From Silene latifolia (lineage: Eukaryota; Streptophyta; Magnoliopsida; Caryophyllales; Caryophyllaceae): 64,000 nt of DNA. The DNA is taken from NCBI RefSeq assembly GCF_048544455.1, contig NC_133528.1, forward strand, positions 52,109,814 through 52,173,813, written 5' to 3'. The notes beneath the pieces were generated by a model, which did no database searches, had not been told where the DNA came from, and worked only from the letters and a program-made list of their open reading frames with translations. Shown here one piece after another: positions 34,920-45,222 of this stretch. Numbering within the stretch: position 1 is the first letter of the stretch; each line of letters begins with the position of its first letter. A program made the translations under genes and the position numbers.

Positions 34920-36620
34920 CTCAAAACTATATGCTAATGGAACGGGAAAATAACTCAGAGCTAGCTTAACTTGTCTACTTGAACCAATTTAATGCAACAA
35001 AGATTAATAGTTTAAGCTAAGCGAACCAATACGCAAACGAATTATGAGTGCTCGTAAATATAGCCAACCTATCGACCTTGCAAGACCAACAAAATCGGAC
35101 TCTCTCGTGGTCACTCTTCTCTCATGAAGCAAAGGGTGAATATTTATATGTAAAAGAGAGAAGGAAAGACAGTCACTCACCTAATTACGACCTACATAGC
35201 ATGCATGCAACAAAAATGAAAGACAATTCAAGTACTAATGCACATACTCCAACCAATAATGTCTCACACAAATAGGGCTTACAAATAATTTGGGAACAGT
35301 GAGGTTCAGGTGAGAAAGGGCAAAACATGTTATGGAAATGTGGAGGTAAAATCGTCAAGCTAGTTCCTAAACAAGGCCATGTAAGACCATCCGAATCTCA
35401 ACTGACTGTAAAATAAACACAAGTGCCCTTCTTTGGCACAAAACTCACTACCCAATGCACAATCTCCTCAAAATGATATGAATAAAACGGAGGAGTGAGA
35501 CCGTCATAAGATAGAAATAGGCACAGACGGACTCAAAAAACAAGCCAGCTCAAAAAATTTCTATTTTTTTCTCCTGGTTTCTTACTGAGTACGTGATTCT
35601 TTTTGATTTTTTTTGTTTTGTTTTTCTTTTCACGTAAATCTCTTTTTTTTCTTGTCAATTCTTTTTTCTTTCTTTTTCTTTTCTTTTCTCCTTCCTTTAT
35701 TTCCACCAACTCCAATAAAATACACACGGCCAAACTGCAGACGATAAAATATACCACAAAAGACAAACTAAACTAGCTTGACTAGGCAGGCTCAGTTTAG
35801 TTTGTAGCTAATGGGTCAAAAAGGCAAGATTTGGCTTAAGTGGAGCTAAATGGGTGAAAAAATATAAGAAAAGGGGAAAATTTATAAGCACCTCCCTGCA
35901 TGTGACGCCGACCACAAACCCGAATGTATGCATTTGACAAGAAATCGAATGTCATAAAAGTGCAAAAATAATGAACATGCTATGCAAGGAGTACTACTCT
36001 CAATTCCTACATTAACCGGTCATGAATGTCACCAGTTATAAGGCTCTAAAACTCAGAAATTGTAGAGTAGGTTGCCAATTTATCAGGTCAAGTCTACACG
36101 GTCAGCTATATTTGAACAAAAACTCGTAGATATGCGCAAGACACAGCTAATAATTGTCAATAAAGTGCAAGGCTCAAGTAAGAAAGACAAGTTAAAGTGC
36201 AATTTCATCACGGAAATCTACCGTTCCGACTCAACCTATATGCAAAAATAAACGTGAATATTTTTTTGAATTTTTGAAAATTTTCAATTTTTATGGAATT
36301 TCAAATTTTATATGAAAAATAAAGGACAATGCATTCGGAAATTAAACGTGATAACAGAAATGCAAATAAAAACAAGATGCAGACGTAGATATGGATGCAT
36401 AACCTCCCCAAACCAAACCGTACAATGCCCCCATTGTACCAAAACATGGAAACGAAATGCAAACTAAAAAGGAGAAGGAGGGTAAATGCGGAAAGCTCAC
36501 AAGAATACGGGAAGAAGGGACCTCCCCAAACCGACCATGAACATGGGAGGTTGCTAAAGGCCCGGAAAACCGTCTCAGGAAGCTAATCCACGTCAAAAGC
36601 GTGAAAGGGCATCCAAAAAC
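34920..36620 (-). other. Non-coding 3' region of element F
   Basis: No gene. It includes a pyrimidine-rich stretch on the plus strand (about 35555-35700, T and TC runs) and AT-rich segments near 36240-36320. Confidence 0.6.
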
Positions 36621-36759
36621 TGCTCGATCGAAGGGAATTGTGGTCGATCGAGTAGTTTCTCATCTTGCAGGTGGTCGATCGAGTAGATATTGCACTCGAT
36701 CGAGTGAATTCGTCAACAAAAGTGCTCGATCGAGTAGTTAAACTACTCGATCGAGTGAT
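36621..36759 (-). repeat. CTCGATCGAG palindrome array downstream of the F ORF
   Basis: Six copies (two with altered ends) in the spacer after the ORF stop in the sense of the element. Confidence 0.88.
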
Positions 36760-36962
36760 TCTCAGCGTGATCCTGCAAAACGCAATGAAAAACAGCCCGC
36801 AAACTAACTAGACAAGCATACTGAGATAGTTTATGGTACGAGGACCATTTATTACAACTGAAAGTAAATAAAAAAGCAAAATAAAATCGCCGGGTTGCCT
36901 CCCGGGTAGCGCTAGCTTCAGTCAGGTCCCAGCTCGACCTTCTTTTCTTCGAGCCTCTTTAA

Positions 36963-38207
36963 TTAATCACAATCAAAACAGCTCAAAGCGCGCAGCATTA
37001 AATCATACATCTGCGCATGTGCTACACAAAAGCATAAGTAGCACAAAAGTGGAATAGCAAAGTAGGAAATAAAAATATGTAAACATTTAAGTCTAACAAA
37101 TTTCCTATGGGCGCTCCTAAATTTATCCACAAAATAAAGGAGCGCGGGAGCAATTGTCAATGAATTAAGGTCCTGATTCAGATTAGCAATTTTAAAACGG
37201 CAAGGATGGTGAAAATTCGTTAATTTATTCGTCCACATAAGAGGGGGTGTAGCATTAAAAGAAATAGCATGAGTCAAACGAGGTAGTATATTTTTAATAT
37301 TAACAATAATAAAATTATCGCTAATTACCTCAGGTAGGTTGCTCTCAATGGAATCATCGACAAAAGAATGTAATACCTCATCCGTGCTTGGAACAAATAC
37401 CGACTCAGCTGTCCTTTCGTCGCCCTCAGTGGAATTCGTCCCGTAAATCTCGGCCTCAAGCGCATCTAACTCGGCCTTGAATAAGGGGGATTCACCGTAA
37501 CCGTTGTCATCATCAAAATCGTCATCTAAATCGAACCCATATGACGAATCAAAGCTCCCAATGGCCTGACTACTCGATCGAGTAGAATTAATACTCGATC
37601 GATCATTTTCCTCCTGCGTTTCACTCGATCGAGTCGAAATTCCACTCGATCGAGCACCTTCTCCTGGAAAATCACTCGATCGACCAATAATTGTCACTCG
37701 ATCGAGTGATTCCTCCTGTACAGCGCTGAAATCCTCGTGTGGGGCAATGAAATGTGATAGAAACTCGTCGTCCGAGTCATAAAGGTCATCCTCAGCATTG
37801 GGCAACACGGTTTTCTCAGGGGAGAAACCGCTCTCATCAAGGTATACCTCTTCTTCTTGCATCTCAGCTGCTAACTGAGCAATGTCAGTTTCGAGCTTAA
37901 GGAATCGAGCGTCCATATTTTTATTGCTCTCTTGCATTTGTGATACAAACGTTACCATTGAATATGTCAGCTCCGCGATCTCTTCTATCTCCATCTCAGC
38001 TGCTAACTGAGCAACTACGGACTCGAGCTTATCAAATCGCGAGAAGTATTCTTGCGCTTGGAATGCAAGTGTCTCCATCAAGGATTTCAGCTCCGCAATC
38101 TCTTCTTCTTGTATCTCTGGAGGAACTTGTTGCGGTGGCCATTGATAGGGTGGATGTGGCGGCACAACTACAAACCGCATTGTGCTCAAGCAGAACCACA
38201 TCTCCAT
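36963..38207 (-). CDS. Coiled-coil accessory protein of element F
   Basis: ORF on the minus strand. I place the start at ATG 38207 (MEMWFCLS), because a TAG lies just upstream of the longer non-ATG reading. The protein is about 414 residues. A Pro-rich N-terminus is followed by two copies of a coiled-coil module of about 45 residues, each starting IAEL and ending AQLAAEM; a short motif of this type also sits in the Gag C-terminal region of B and C. The middle is acidic and Ser-rich, with several RSS repeats encoded by the palindrome array at 37570-37711. The C-terminal 90 residues include a hydrophobic stretch (HIFISYFAIPLLCYLCFCVA) that could be a membrane segment and end MYDLMLRALSCFDCD, like the last part of the element 1 ORF. 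No enzyme motif. It may be a Gag-derived accessory protein; function unknown. Confidence 0.6.
   Translation of the reverse strand: MEMWFCLSTMRFVVVPPHPPYQWPPQQVPPEIQEEEIAELKSLMETLAFQAQEYFSRFDKLESVVAQLAAEMEIEEIAELTYSMVTFVSQMQESNKNMDARFLKLETDIAQLAAEMQEEEVYLDESGFSPEKTVLPNAEDDLYDSDDEFLSHFIAPHEDFSAVQEESLDRVTIIGRSSDFPGEGARSSGISTRSSETQEENDRSSINSTRSSSQAIGSFDSSYGFDLDDDFDDDNGYGESPLFKAELDALEAEIYGTNSTEGDERTAESVFVPSTDEVLHSFVDDSIESNLPEVISDNFIIVNIKNILPRLTHAISFNATPPLMWTNKLTNFHHPCRFKIANLNQDLNSLTIAPALLYFVDKFRSAHRKFVRLKCLHIFISYFAIPLLCYLCFCVAHAQMYDLMLRALSCFDCD
37570..37711 (-). repeat. CTCGATCGAG palindrome array inside the F ORF
   Basis: Six copies within coding sequence, most of them read in the same frame so that they encode Arg-Ser-Ser. 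The spacing is like that of the non-coding arrays of the same element. Confidence 0.88.
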
Positions 38208-38426
38208 GAAAGATATCACCTACTGTTCCATATAATGGGACATCGGTGATGGGTCAAAAGTACTCAAGCCTTCCCTTTGACTGTCTTTCACCTAGAACTG
38301 TCTAGGTAGTACCTGTGAGGCCTATCAAAACAGCACTTAAAGGAAAAAGATTAAAACGGCCTCAAGGGAAAAAATCCCCTGAGGCTAAAAACAGATAAAA
38401 TTAAACAAATAAATAAATAGATTGCC

Positions 38427-38444
38427 TCCCCGGCAACGGCGCCA
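38427..38444 (-). other. Primer-binding site, tRNA-Asp (element F)
   Basis: Minus strand TGGCGCCGTTGCCGGGGA, an exact 18-base match, five bases inside the 5' LTR. Confidence 0.93.
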
Positions 38445-38449
38445 AAATT

Positions 38450-39924
38450 TGATACTGTCGTTTCGTACCAAAAATAAAATACCTAGATACTACTAACAGA
38501 AGTCAGCGGTAAGTAGGGTCGATCTGCACAGGGAGGCGGTGTACTATCTATTTGTCAATTTATCTGTCTAATGTCACAATGGGGGTTGAATTGATTGTGT
38601 TAACTAAACTAGAGACTAAAGCAAGGGAAATGAATAAGAAAATTAACAATAATAGAAGGGAGTATGCTAGGAGTCGGTCCACCGTGGCAGCTATACTATC
38701 GGAAATACTAAGGCGATTAGACTATTGATAAGAAGAGCTATGGTCGTCACCTTTCGGTCCTTAAACCGCCCTAAAGCGTAAATAGCTTAGCTTTTGCCCT
38801 CACTACAATACCCTATTGTAATTAAGCAAGCCTTCCCTTCCAATCTTTCGATCTAGGTCGGGGTTAACTAGATAAATTGGTCTCCTGCATGCATACATTC
38901 AACCTAATAACAATTAAATTGCTTAATACAATACTTATCGCAAGGCTAATCTAATTAAGTCAATTAAAACATCGCTACCACGGTTTCCCTAATCCTAACA
39001 TACTACAGGGAATTAGCTACTCATGATAAAATAAACAAGAACAAGAATTAAAAGAGAATTAAACATTAAATTAAGAAAGAAAAGGGAAGAAATGTTACTG
39101 AAATAATGATCCAGAATAAAAAGCAAAGTAACAGTGTATCGTTCCAAGAGAAAAGAGAGAGTCAGAGTGTCTCCGGATAAAAAGAGATGCTTTAAACTGA
39201 CGTCCTAACTCCTATTTATAAGAAAATAGGAGTAATATTAAACCTAATGACGGAATTAGAGCAAAAAGCCCAGCCCGTAAAAGATTGTTGCTCGATCGAG
39301 CACTTAAGGCTCTCGATCGAGTGATATCCCTTAGCATTCCTCTCGATCGAGAACAATTCCTCTCGATCGAGGACTTCTTCCCCTTTAATCACTCGATCGA
39401 GAAGAAATAGCTCTCGATCGAGCAAATGGGCTCTCGATCGAATAGGAATAGTTCTCGATCGAGCACTTCTCAGCGCGTAATTCCTGCTTCGCGCACTGAA
39501 CTTCAAACGGCTGCCATTTCTTCGTTACTTGGGCAAATAGGGCGTGGTTGGTGGCGTTGGAAAGCTAAGAGGATAAGCTTTCACCTCCAACTGGAATCAC
39601 CTTAATAACTGTTGTATAACTCGAGATATGGCTCTTACAAGCAGGAACTAGCAAATTGAAGCACTCTCTTGGCTCGCCTAACTTCCTTACTCCAATGCGC
39701 ATCTCAAAATAGTACTTTCCAAGCTCCGACTCAACTCATCTCATAAATGCATGCGTAGGGACATGTTTTAGGCTTGATTCCGCATCTCTAAGCTCATTCC
39801 TGCAATTAATACAAGAACTTCCAAAGTATGCAATTCGGGGCATATTCGTAGCAAATAACTACTAAAATAGCATAAAGATGCGTGCAAGAATCGACTAAAA
39901 AGACTATATAAAATGCACGTATCA
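38450..39924 (-). repeat. 5' LTR of element F
   Basis: 1475 bp, next to the primer site. It carries the second copy of the palindrome array (39290-39465) and the TATAAATA region, and is followed by the target duplication GAATA. Confidence 0.93.
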
Positions 39925-40103
39925 GAATACATCGAGTTTCGTCTTGCCAATGTGAATAGGCGCATCACCTTTGATGTTTTGAGTAAGGTATTAGGCCTTA
40001 GTGATACACCATATTATCATAAGATGCCCGAAAAGTATGACCCCGCTCCTTTTTGGGAGGCGATTTCCGGGAAGAAATTAGTGAGCTTTCATGCTTGTCG
40101 CGT

Positions 40104-41545
40104 TGGTCGGACTATATTTTTCGGTTACTTGTCGTTAGGAGCACCTAGACCAAAACACAATTTATAACTTCACAAAAAACTCTACAATTAGTAAAGAGGC
40201 AAGTAAAGGTCGGATCCCAAGGGACGGGAATTGAGATGAGATTTCTATTGCAACTAGTGGTGTCTTAAGGGTGTCACAATTGGGGTTTGAAGTAGAAGGT
40301 CACTAAACTAAATAGCAATGAAAGTAAACAAGCAAGATGAATTAAAAGGGTTGTAAACAATTGATAAAAGGCACTAGGGTGTCATGGGGTCATAGGGGAT
40401 TCATGGGAATTGATCATACAAACATATTCTCAAGTTATAAGCAAGCCATTATTGTTGTGATGGATTTAGTTGGTTTATATCTTACAATCCTAGGAAAGTT
40501 TGGGTCCCGGAGCCGAATCGATTAGATTGTACAACACCTACAAGTCGACTTAATCTTCCCTACTCAACAATATGCATGGTCTAATGAGACTCGAGTTGGT
40601 TTATGTCTTACAAGTCTCATTGAAAAGATAGGTGATGGGTAAAAAATGCAAGGATTCATAGGCTCACATTTCATCAAACATAACATGTGCATAAGTTGAG
40701 ATCACAACAAGCAAGCAAATAAACTATGAAAGCATATTAATTTAAGCATGAAGCATTCCCCATGTTGGTTTCCCCTAATTACCCATTAACCCTAGCTAAG
40801 GAAACTACTCACTCATTATCATGTTGAACATGTTAGCAAGGTTGTCAATCATACCAACAAAGTGAAACATGATGAATAAATGAAAGTAATTAACAATAAT
40901 TAAAAAGGGATTAAGAGAATTATACCTACTAATGATTCCAATAATAAAGCAAAGAATAAAAGAAGTACTTGATGCTTGATTGGAAGGTTGTCAATCTCCC
41001 AATAATAACCCAAATAATCTTCAATTACCCAAAATAAAGGATGAACAAGAGATAGATTAAGGAAATAAAACTTGTATTAAAACTTGATAAAATGTTGATT
41101 ACAAGATTAAAGAGAGATTTGATTGATATTAACTACACTAAAGATTGCTAAGAAGAACATGCTCTTCTAATTAGACTAATGGGGTATTTATAGTGGGGAT
41201 TAGGTGCATAAATTAGGATTAACTAAGGGATTAAATGACGATTAAGTCCCTTGTTGAGGAAACGCCGGTCTTTTTGGGAAGACTCCGGTCTCTAGGGAGA
41301 CTCCGGTCTCTAGAAAAAGATGTGCATCCTTCCTTGAAGCTTGAAGAAGACGAAATGGGTCTGCCTGGGAATCCAGGCGTCTTTAGCACGGGACGGGCGG
41401 ATTTGGTGGTCTCTACCCGGGCGTCTTGGGAGTGAAGACGGGCGTCTTGTGGAGCTTTTGCCCGGGCGTCCAGAGGGTGAAGACGCACGGGTTGTGGGTG
41501 GTGGACGGGCGTCTTCAGGGGAGCTGCGCAGGAGCAAATGGAGCG
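40104..41545 (-). repeat. Truncated LTR of the element B/C family, minus strand (LTR-d)
   Basis: Reverse-complement match to the B LTR: from its end (CCGACCA, at 40104 on the plus strand) through the CCCATGAATCC and ATCTAATCGATTCGG blocks to TATAAATA (minus strand, 41185-41192) and a CGCCCG/CGGGCG motif array (about 41370-41515). Alignment fails near 41545, so the first quarter of the LTR is missing. It cuts the ATHILA ORF-1 gene of C. The bases CGCGT at 40099-40103 would be the target duplication but have no partner. A doubled GACTCCGGTCTCTAG (about 41280-41313) is specific to this copy. Confidence 0.75.
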
Positions 41546-42528
41546 CGCAGGAGCCCAGCTTGCCTATGTTTAGGAGAGATCCTATTGGGTTTAGACAACA
41601 GGAAAGCCAACCGTGACCTACCTTATTTGGGAAGTCCCATTATTTTGCAGGTAAAAGAATAGAATTCTCTTTCTTTTTGTTTGTTTTTCGTTTTTTTTTT
41701 TCCAATTTTTTTCTTTTTGTTTTTTTCGATTCTAATACCCGCTTTTGTTAGGTCTTGCTTATGGAGCGCCTTCGATTAATCGAGCCCCCAGTTAATGTTC
41801 CTGCTTATCATGCTTGCTCAATTGCAATGAGGACTAGGCTCTACATGGTTGATTTCACTCGAGTCTGCAATTATTGGGAAAACAAACTGAAGAGTGATGA
41901 TGGTCCTCTGATTAGATGGATCGTACCATGGTGGCATCTCAAATCTGTCACTGGAGTATCTTCCTTGGATCCTACCCGATCTGTTCGAGTTCCCGGCTTG
42001 GAGTTTATGATATGCATCTTCCCGGAGAGGTTGATAAGGCAGGTTGGATTAAAACAAATGATTCTGAAGCTTGACACGATTCCGCAGACTGCCGTGGCGT
42101 TTACTATTGAGAGTCGAAGAGAATGGGCCATAAAATGGGCTCAAAGAAATGTGTGTTTCTTGAACTATTCTGTTAGTGCTCTATTGGTGTCGGATTCCTA
42201 TCTACGGTCGAGGAAAGCTACTACTCCGGAGGAGTGCGACAGATTAAGGAAGCGCGAGCCTGTTGACTACAAGGTTCGTGATGTGGAGAAGGAGAAAGAG
42301 AAGCATCTGACTAAGGGAGAGGAAGAAGCCGGGTTTCGAGTCGTTCATCCTTCGAAGAAACTGAAGACTTCTCCTGCCGTTGAAAAGGTGATTGACAAGA
42401 ATGGCAAAGCTAGACCACGAGAGAGACCGTTGGTGATTAGGTCTGAAGTGGCGCAAGAGCGTCCGGCTCGAGGTCGGGACAAGAAAAATGACAAAAACGA
42501 CAAGGGCAAAGGGAAAATGGAGGAATAG
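41546..42528 (+). CDS. Tat/Ogre-type accessory protein (DUF7745-like), 5'-truncated, with one predicted intron
   Basis: The main ORF starts at ATG 41761 and runs to TAG 42526-42528. It reads WWHLKSVTG and VRVPGLEFMICIFPERLIRQVG, a style I associate with DUF7745-type ORFs of plant Tat/Ogre elements. A Lys/Arg/Glu-rich C-terminus with PRERPLV and GRDKKNDKNDKGKGK suggests nucleic-acid binding. Upstream the reading frame continues across a likely intron at 41651-41751: donor CAG|GTAAAAG, a long pyrimidine tract, CTAAT, acceptor TTGTTAG. The junction is phase 0 and both sides are open, giving SPIILQ followed by VLLMERLRL. The 5' exon is cut at about 41545 by the truncated LTR. The family assignment is from recall and moderately sure; the intron is inferred from splice signals only. 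Confidence 0.5.
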
Positions 42529-43557
42529 CCCAAGTCTTTATTATTATTATTATTATTGTAATAAGAAGGTGGGGTTTTTAGAATCCTAGCCTATTTTTCT
42601 TAGCATTAATATTATGTACCGTACTATTATTATTATTATTGGAAATGAAATAAGAAAAGGTAAATTGGTTATAAAACCGTTGTGATTTTCTTTTTATTAT
42701 TCTTGTCGAATTTCAAATGCAGTTGCAGATGTCCTTCTATTTACCTTCAAAATAAATTAATGGGTTGTATCCTGTGAAGGATTGCCTACGTATTCATTAA
42801 AAAAATGAAATCAAACCCTTGCGCGTAGTTCAAGTAAATGTAAAAAAATAATTGTTCTAAGCAAGAGCTTGTAATGAACTTTAGAAAATGAGCATGAGCT
42901 TGTACTTACTCCTAAAATAAAATTTAGTTTCTTTGATGATACGAGGATGACAAGTTATCAAAATGCAAGAGCAAGGTGACATCAGTTTATTTCAGCTTGG
43001 CCAGGGGCCGTTTGTTTCGTGTCACAGGAGCGACACGTGAGGTTACGCGAGGCACGTTTTTGTTCCTATTCTAGGCATAGTAACGTTTTAGTTGGTCGAG
43101 GTTTGTCGGGTTGGCAAATTCATTCCCATCTAGGTCTGTGATCCTAACCGTACCCCTTGGAAGTATGGACTTGACTAGGAACGGCCCGGCCCAATTAGGC
43201 CATTTTGAAAATATGATTTTTGAATGAGCAAATTAGTATGAGAAGAACCAACAATTGATTTTGGATGAAATTTGGTGTTTTCATTGTCTTAGTAAGGCAT
43301 TTTGCAAGTATGAGAAGAACCAATATCTCTTGCATCGTTTTGAGGCCCTTGCCGAGAAGAACCGACCGATCTAAAACGATCTCTTGCATCGTTTCGAGAC
43401 CCTTGCCTAGAAGAAATCGACCGATCTAAAACAATCCGGTCGAAAGCATTTCTACGCCACCGAGCGTGGTTTCAAAAGACCGCTGCATGTCCACAGTTTG
43501 GCTTGGTGTGCAGGTGGCTCGTGTCTACAGACCGGCAGGTGGCCTATGTCCACAGTT
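42529..43557 (+). repeat. Tat/Ogre-like 3' UTR and LTR region preceding element D
   Basis: Non-coding. It contains short (ATT)n tracts at 42539-42557 and 42624-42641 and the segment GCCTACGTATTCATT with GCGCGTAGTTC (about 42790-42832), a pattern I recall from plant Tat/Ogre LTRs. Two direct 54-bp repeats lie at 43325-43432. The LTR end is taken as TGTCCACA at 43554, just before the primer site; the LTR start cannot be fixed from the sequence alone. Confidence 0.5.
43325..43432 (+). repeat. Two tandem 54-bp units
   Basis: ATCTCTTGCATCGTTT through GACCGATCTAAAAC occurs at 43325-43378 and 43379-43432 with five or six differences. Confidence 0.85.
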
Positions 43558-43575
43558 TGGCGACTCCGCTGGGGA
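43558..43575 (+). other. Primer-binding site, tRNA-Arg (element D)
   Basis: TGGCGACTCCGCTGGGGA is the complement of the 3' end of a plant tRNA-Arg with CCA, the primer typical of Tat/Ogre elements. A similar leader follows the primer site of element E. Confidence 0.8.
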
Positions 43576-44027
43576 ATACTAGGACACTTGTGTCTTTGTG
43601 ATCCTTAGAGGTGAAACTCGAACGAGGTCGTGGTTAAAGTGAATAAATTGATATTACGGTCATAAGTCGGGTTTAGTGTCCGGGCCCACAGCCTAACCTT
43701 TTTCGACCAATTGGCTCGTCCCGTCGGCGTGAGTTTTCTCATCCCCGCGTTTCCAATCCCAATTGAGTCAAGCATACTGTTGACGTTACACATTTCGGTT
43801 TCGTCAAAGAGCTTTCATTTCCTTCGTGCACGACGCTAGGGCACCCTCCTTACACATTTTGTTTGGATTGGTATCCCTCTCGAAAATCGGGGTTTGATCG
43901 CTTGGTGTGTAACCCACGCTTTTAAGCCAAAACCCGTGTCAGCATTATACATAATATAATGAACTGCGAGTGCTTATGTGCTATGTGATCATAAGTCCTT
44001 CCGTGTCATTTTCAAACTTTCAAAACA

Positions 44028-44832
44028 CCTTTTTACGCCGTTATAATGGCCATTTCAAACCTCAGTCTTTCGCCGATCGTTACACACCTTTTAAGGCCGT
44101 CGTAATGACGATTTTCAAACCCGATTTTCTACAACCGTTTCAAAAGCATCTTTTTAGGACGTCGTGATGACGATTTTCAAACCTGATTTTCTACAACCGT
44201 TTCAAAAGCACCTTTTTAGGCCGTCGTAATGACGATTTTCAAACCCGATTTTCTACAACCGTTTCAAAAGCACCTTTTTAGGCCGTCGTAATGACGATTT
44301 TCAAACCCGGTTTCTACAACCGTTTCAAAAAAGCATATTTTTAGGCCGTCGTAATGACGATTTTCAAACACGGTTTTCTACAGCCGTTACAAAAGCACCT
44401 TTTTAGGCCGTCGTAATGACGATTTTAAAACCCGGTTTTTTACAACCGTTTCAAAACACCGTTTTATGCCATTATAATGGCCATTTCAAAACCCAGGTTT
44501 TATAACCATTTCAAAAACACCTTTTGAGGCCGTTGTAATGACGATTTCAAACCTTGGTTTTCACAAACCATTTCAAAATACCCTTTTACATCGTCGTAAT
44601 GGCCGTTTCAAACCTCGGTCCCTCGCCGACCGTTGCATTCACAAAGCGCCCTTTTACGCCGTCGTAATGACAAATTCTACCCTCGAATTTTCAAAATTCG
44701 AAAGCAATTTTCAAACAAAAACGTTTTTCAAACCGTCGTAATGACAATTTCAACCCGTGCAATTTTCCAAATTTCAAACCGCGTTTTGGAAACGAATTTG
44801 ACCTTTGTCCAAGCCGTCATAAGGACGAATTC
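44028..44832 (+). repeat. Tandem array, about 61-bp unit with GCCGTCGTAATGACG core
   Basis: About 13 units, most regular between 44090 and 44460, each with a GCCGTCGTAATGACG-type inverted repeat followed by TTTTCAAACCC and an ACAACCGTTTCAAAA segment. Variants such as GCCATTATAATGGC keep the palindrome. Confidence 0.85.
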
Positions 44833-44871
44833 AATTTCCAAAGTTTTTCTGAGATTCCATTTTGAAAACCA

Positions 44872-45222
44872 ATTTAACCGTTTTTAGATTTTAAATCAAA
44901 TTTCAAATCTTTGAAAACAAATTTAATCGTTTTCAGATTTCAAATCAAATTTCAAATCATTTACAAATTTAACCGTTTTCAAGTTTCAATTTAAAATCAA
45001 GTCTTTGAAAATAGATTTAACCGTTTTCAAGTTTCAATTTAAAATCAAGTCTTTGAAAATAGATTTAACCGTTTTCAAATTTCAATTCAAAACTCAATCA
45101 TTTGAAAATAAATTTAACCGTTTTCAAATTCTCCAATTTCAAATCGTTTGGAAACAAATTTAACCGTTTTCAAATTTTAAACCCAATTTTAAGTTCTTTG
45201 AAAACAAATTTAAGCCATTTTC
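44872..45222 (+). repeat. Tandem array, about 50-55 bp AT-rich unit
   Basis: Seven or so units containing AAATTTAACCGTTTTCAAATTTC and a Lys-codon-like TTTGAAAA segment, different from the preceding array but directly following it. Two central units are almost identical. Confidence 0.8.

Larger units (their letters stand above)
33406..39924 (-). mobile_element. Element F: young non-autonomous Athila-like element, minus strand
   Basis: Two 1475-bp LTRs with identical ends (TGATACTGTCG and GCACGTATCA on the plus strand) flank a 3.57 kb interior, with the 5-bp target duplication GAATA at 33401-33405 and 39925-39929. The tRNA-Asp primer site (38427-38444) and polypurine tract (34881-34899) are both on the minus strand. 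The interior holds one ORF and no protease, RT, RNase H or integrase. By eye the LTRs differ at about nine substitutions plus a few small indels near 34051-34099, making this the youngest clear insertion in the window. Confidence 0.93.
18202..40103 (+). mobile_element. Athila-like element C, interrupted by elements B and F
   Basis: I read this as one element. The left part of the 5' LTR is at 18202-19412 and its right part at 28558-28974; then come a tRNA-Asp primer site, Gag-protease, motif array and ATHILA ORF-1, which is cut by element F and finally by a truncated LTR at 40104. The LTR parts fit together: relative to the intact B LTR only about 28 bp (equivalent to 20535-20562) are missing at the junction. 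The 3' LTR of C is absent. An alternative is a tandem array formed by unequal recombination between relatives. Confidence 0.65.
32963..40103 (+). pseudogene. ATHILA ORF-1 family protein (element C), split by element F and truncated
   Basis: The first part runs from ATG 32963 (MARTKGATKA) to 33405 and covers the basic head, YPEVIFISNSHRDTF and YPSLTLEFLSSLK. Element F then interrupts the gene (33406-39924 plus the GAATA duplication). The second part resumes at 39930 with IEFRLANVNRRITF and continues to about 40103, where a minus-strand LTR cuts it off inside SFHACR. The remaining 300 or so residues, including the acidic tail, are absent from the window. Read-through from the first part ends within the LTR of F at 33433. 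Confidence 0.85.

Noticed and set aside
35555..35700. Long pyrimidine-rich stretch as a regulatory or triplex element
   Set aside because: Irregular T and C runs of a kind common in plant non-coding DNA; no repeat or conservation can be seen in the window.
37860..38010. Repeated AGCTGCTAACTGAGCAA as a separate tandem repeat
   Set aside because: It is the DNA of the duplicated coiled-coil module of the F ORF and is reported there.
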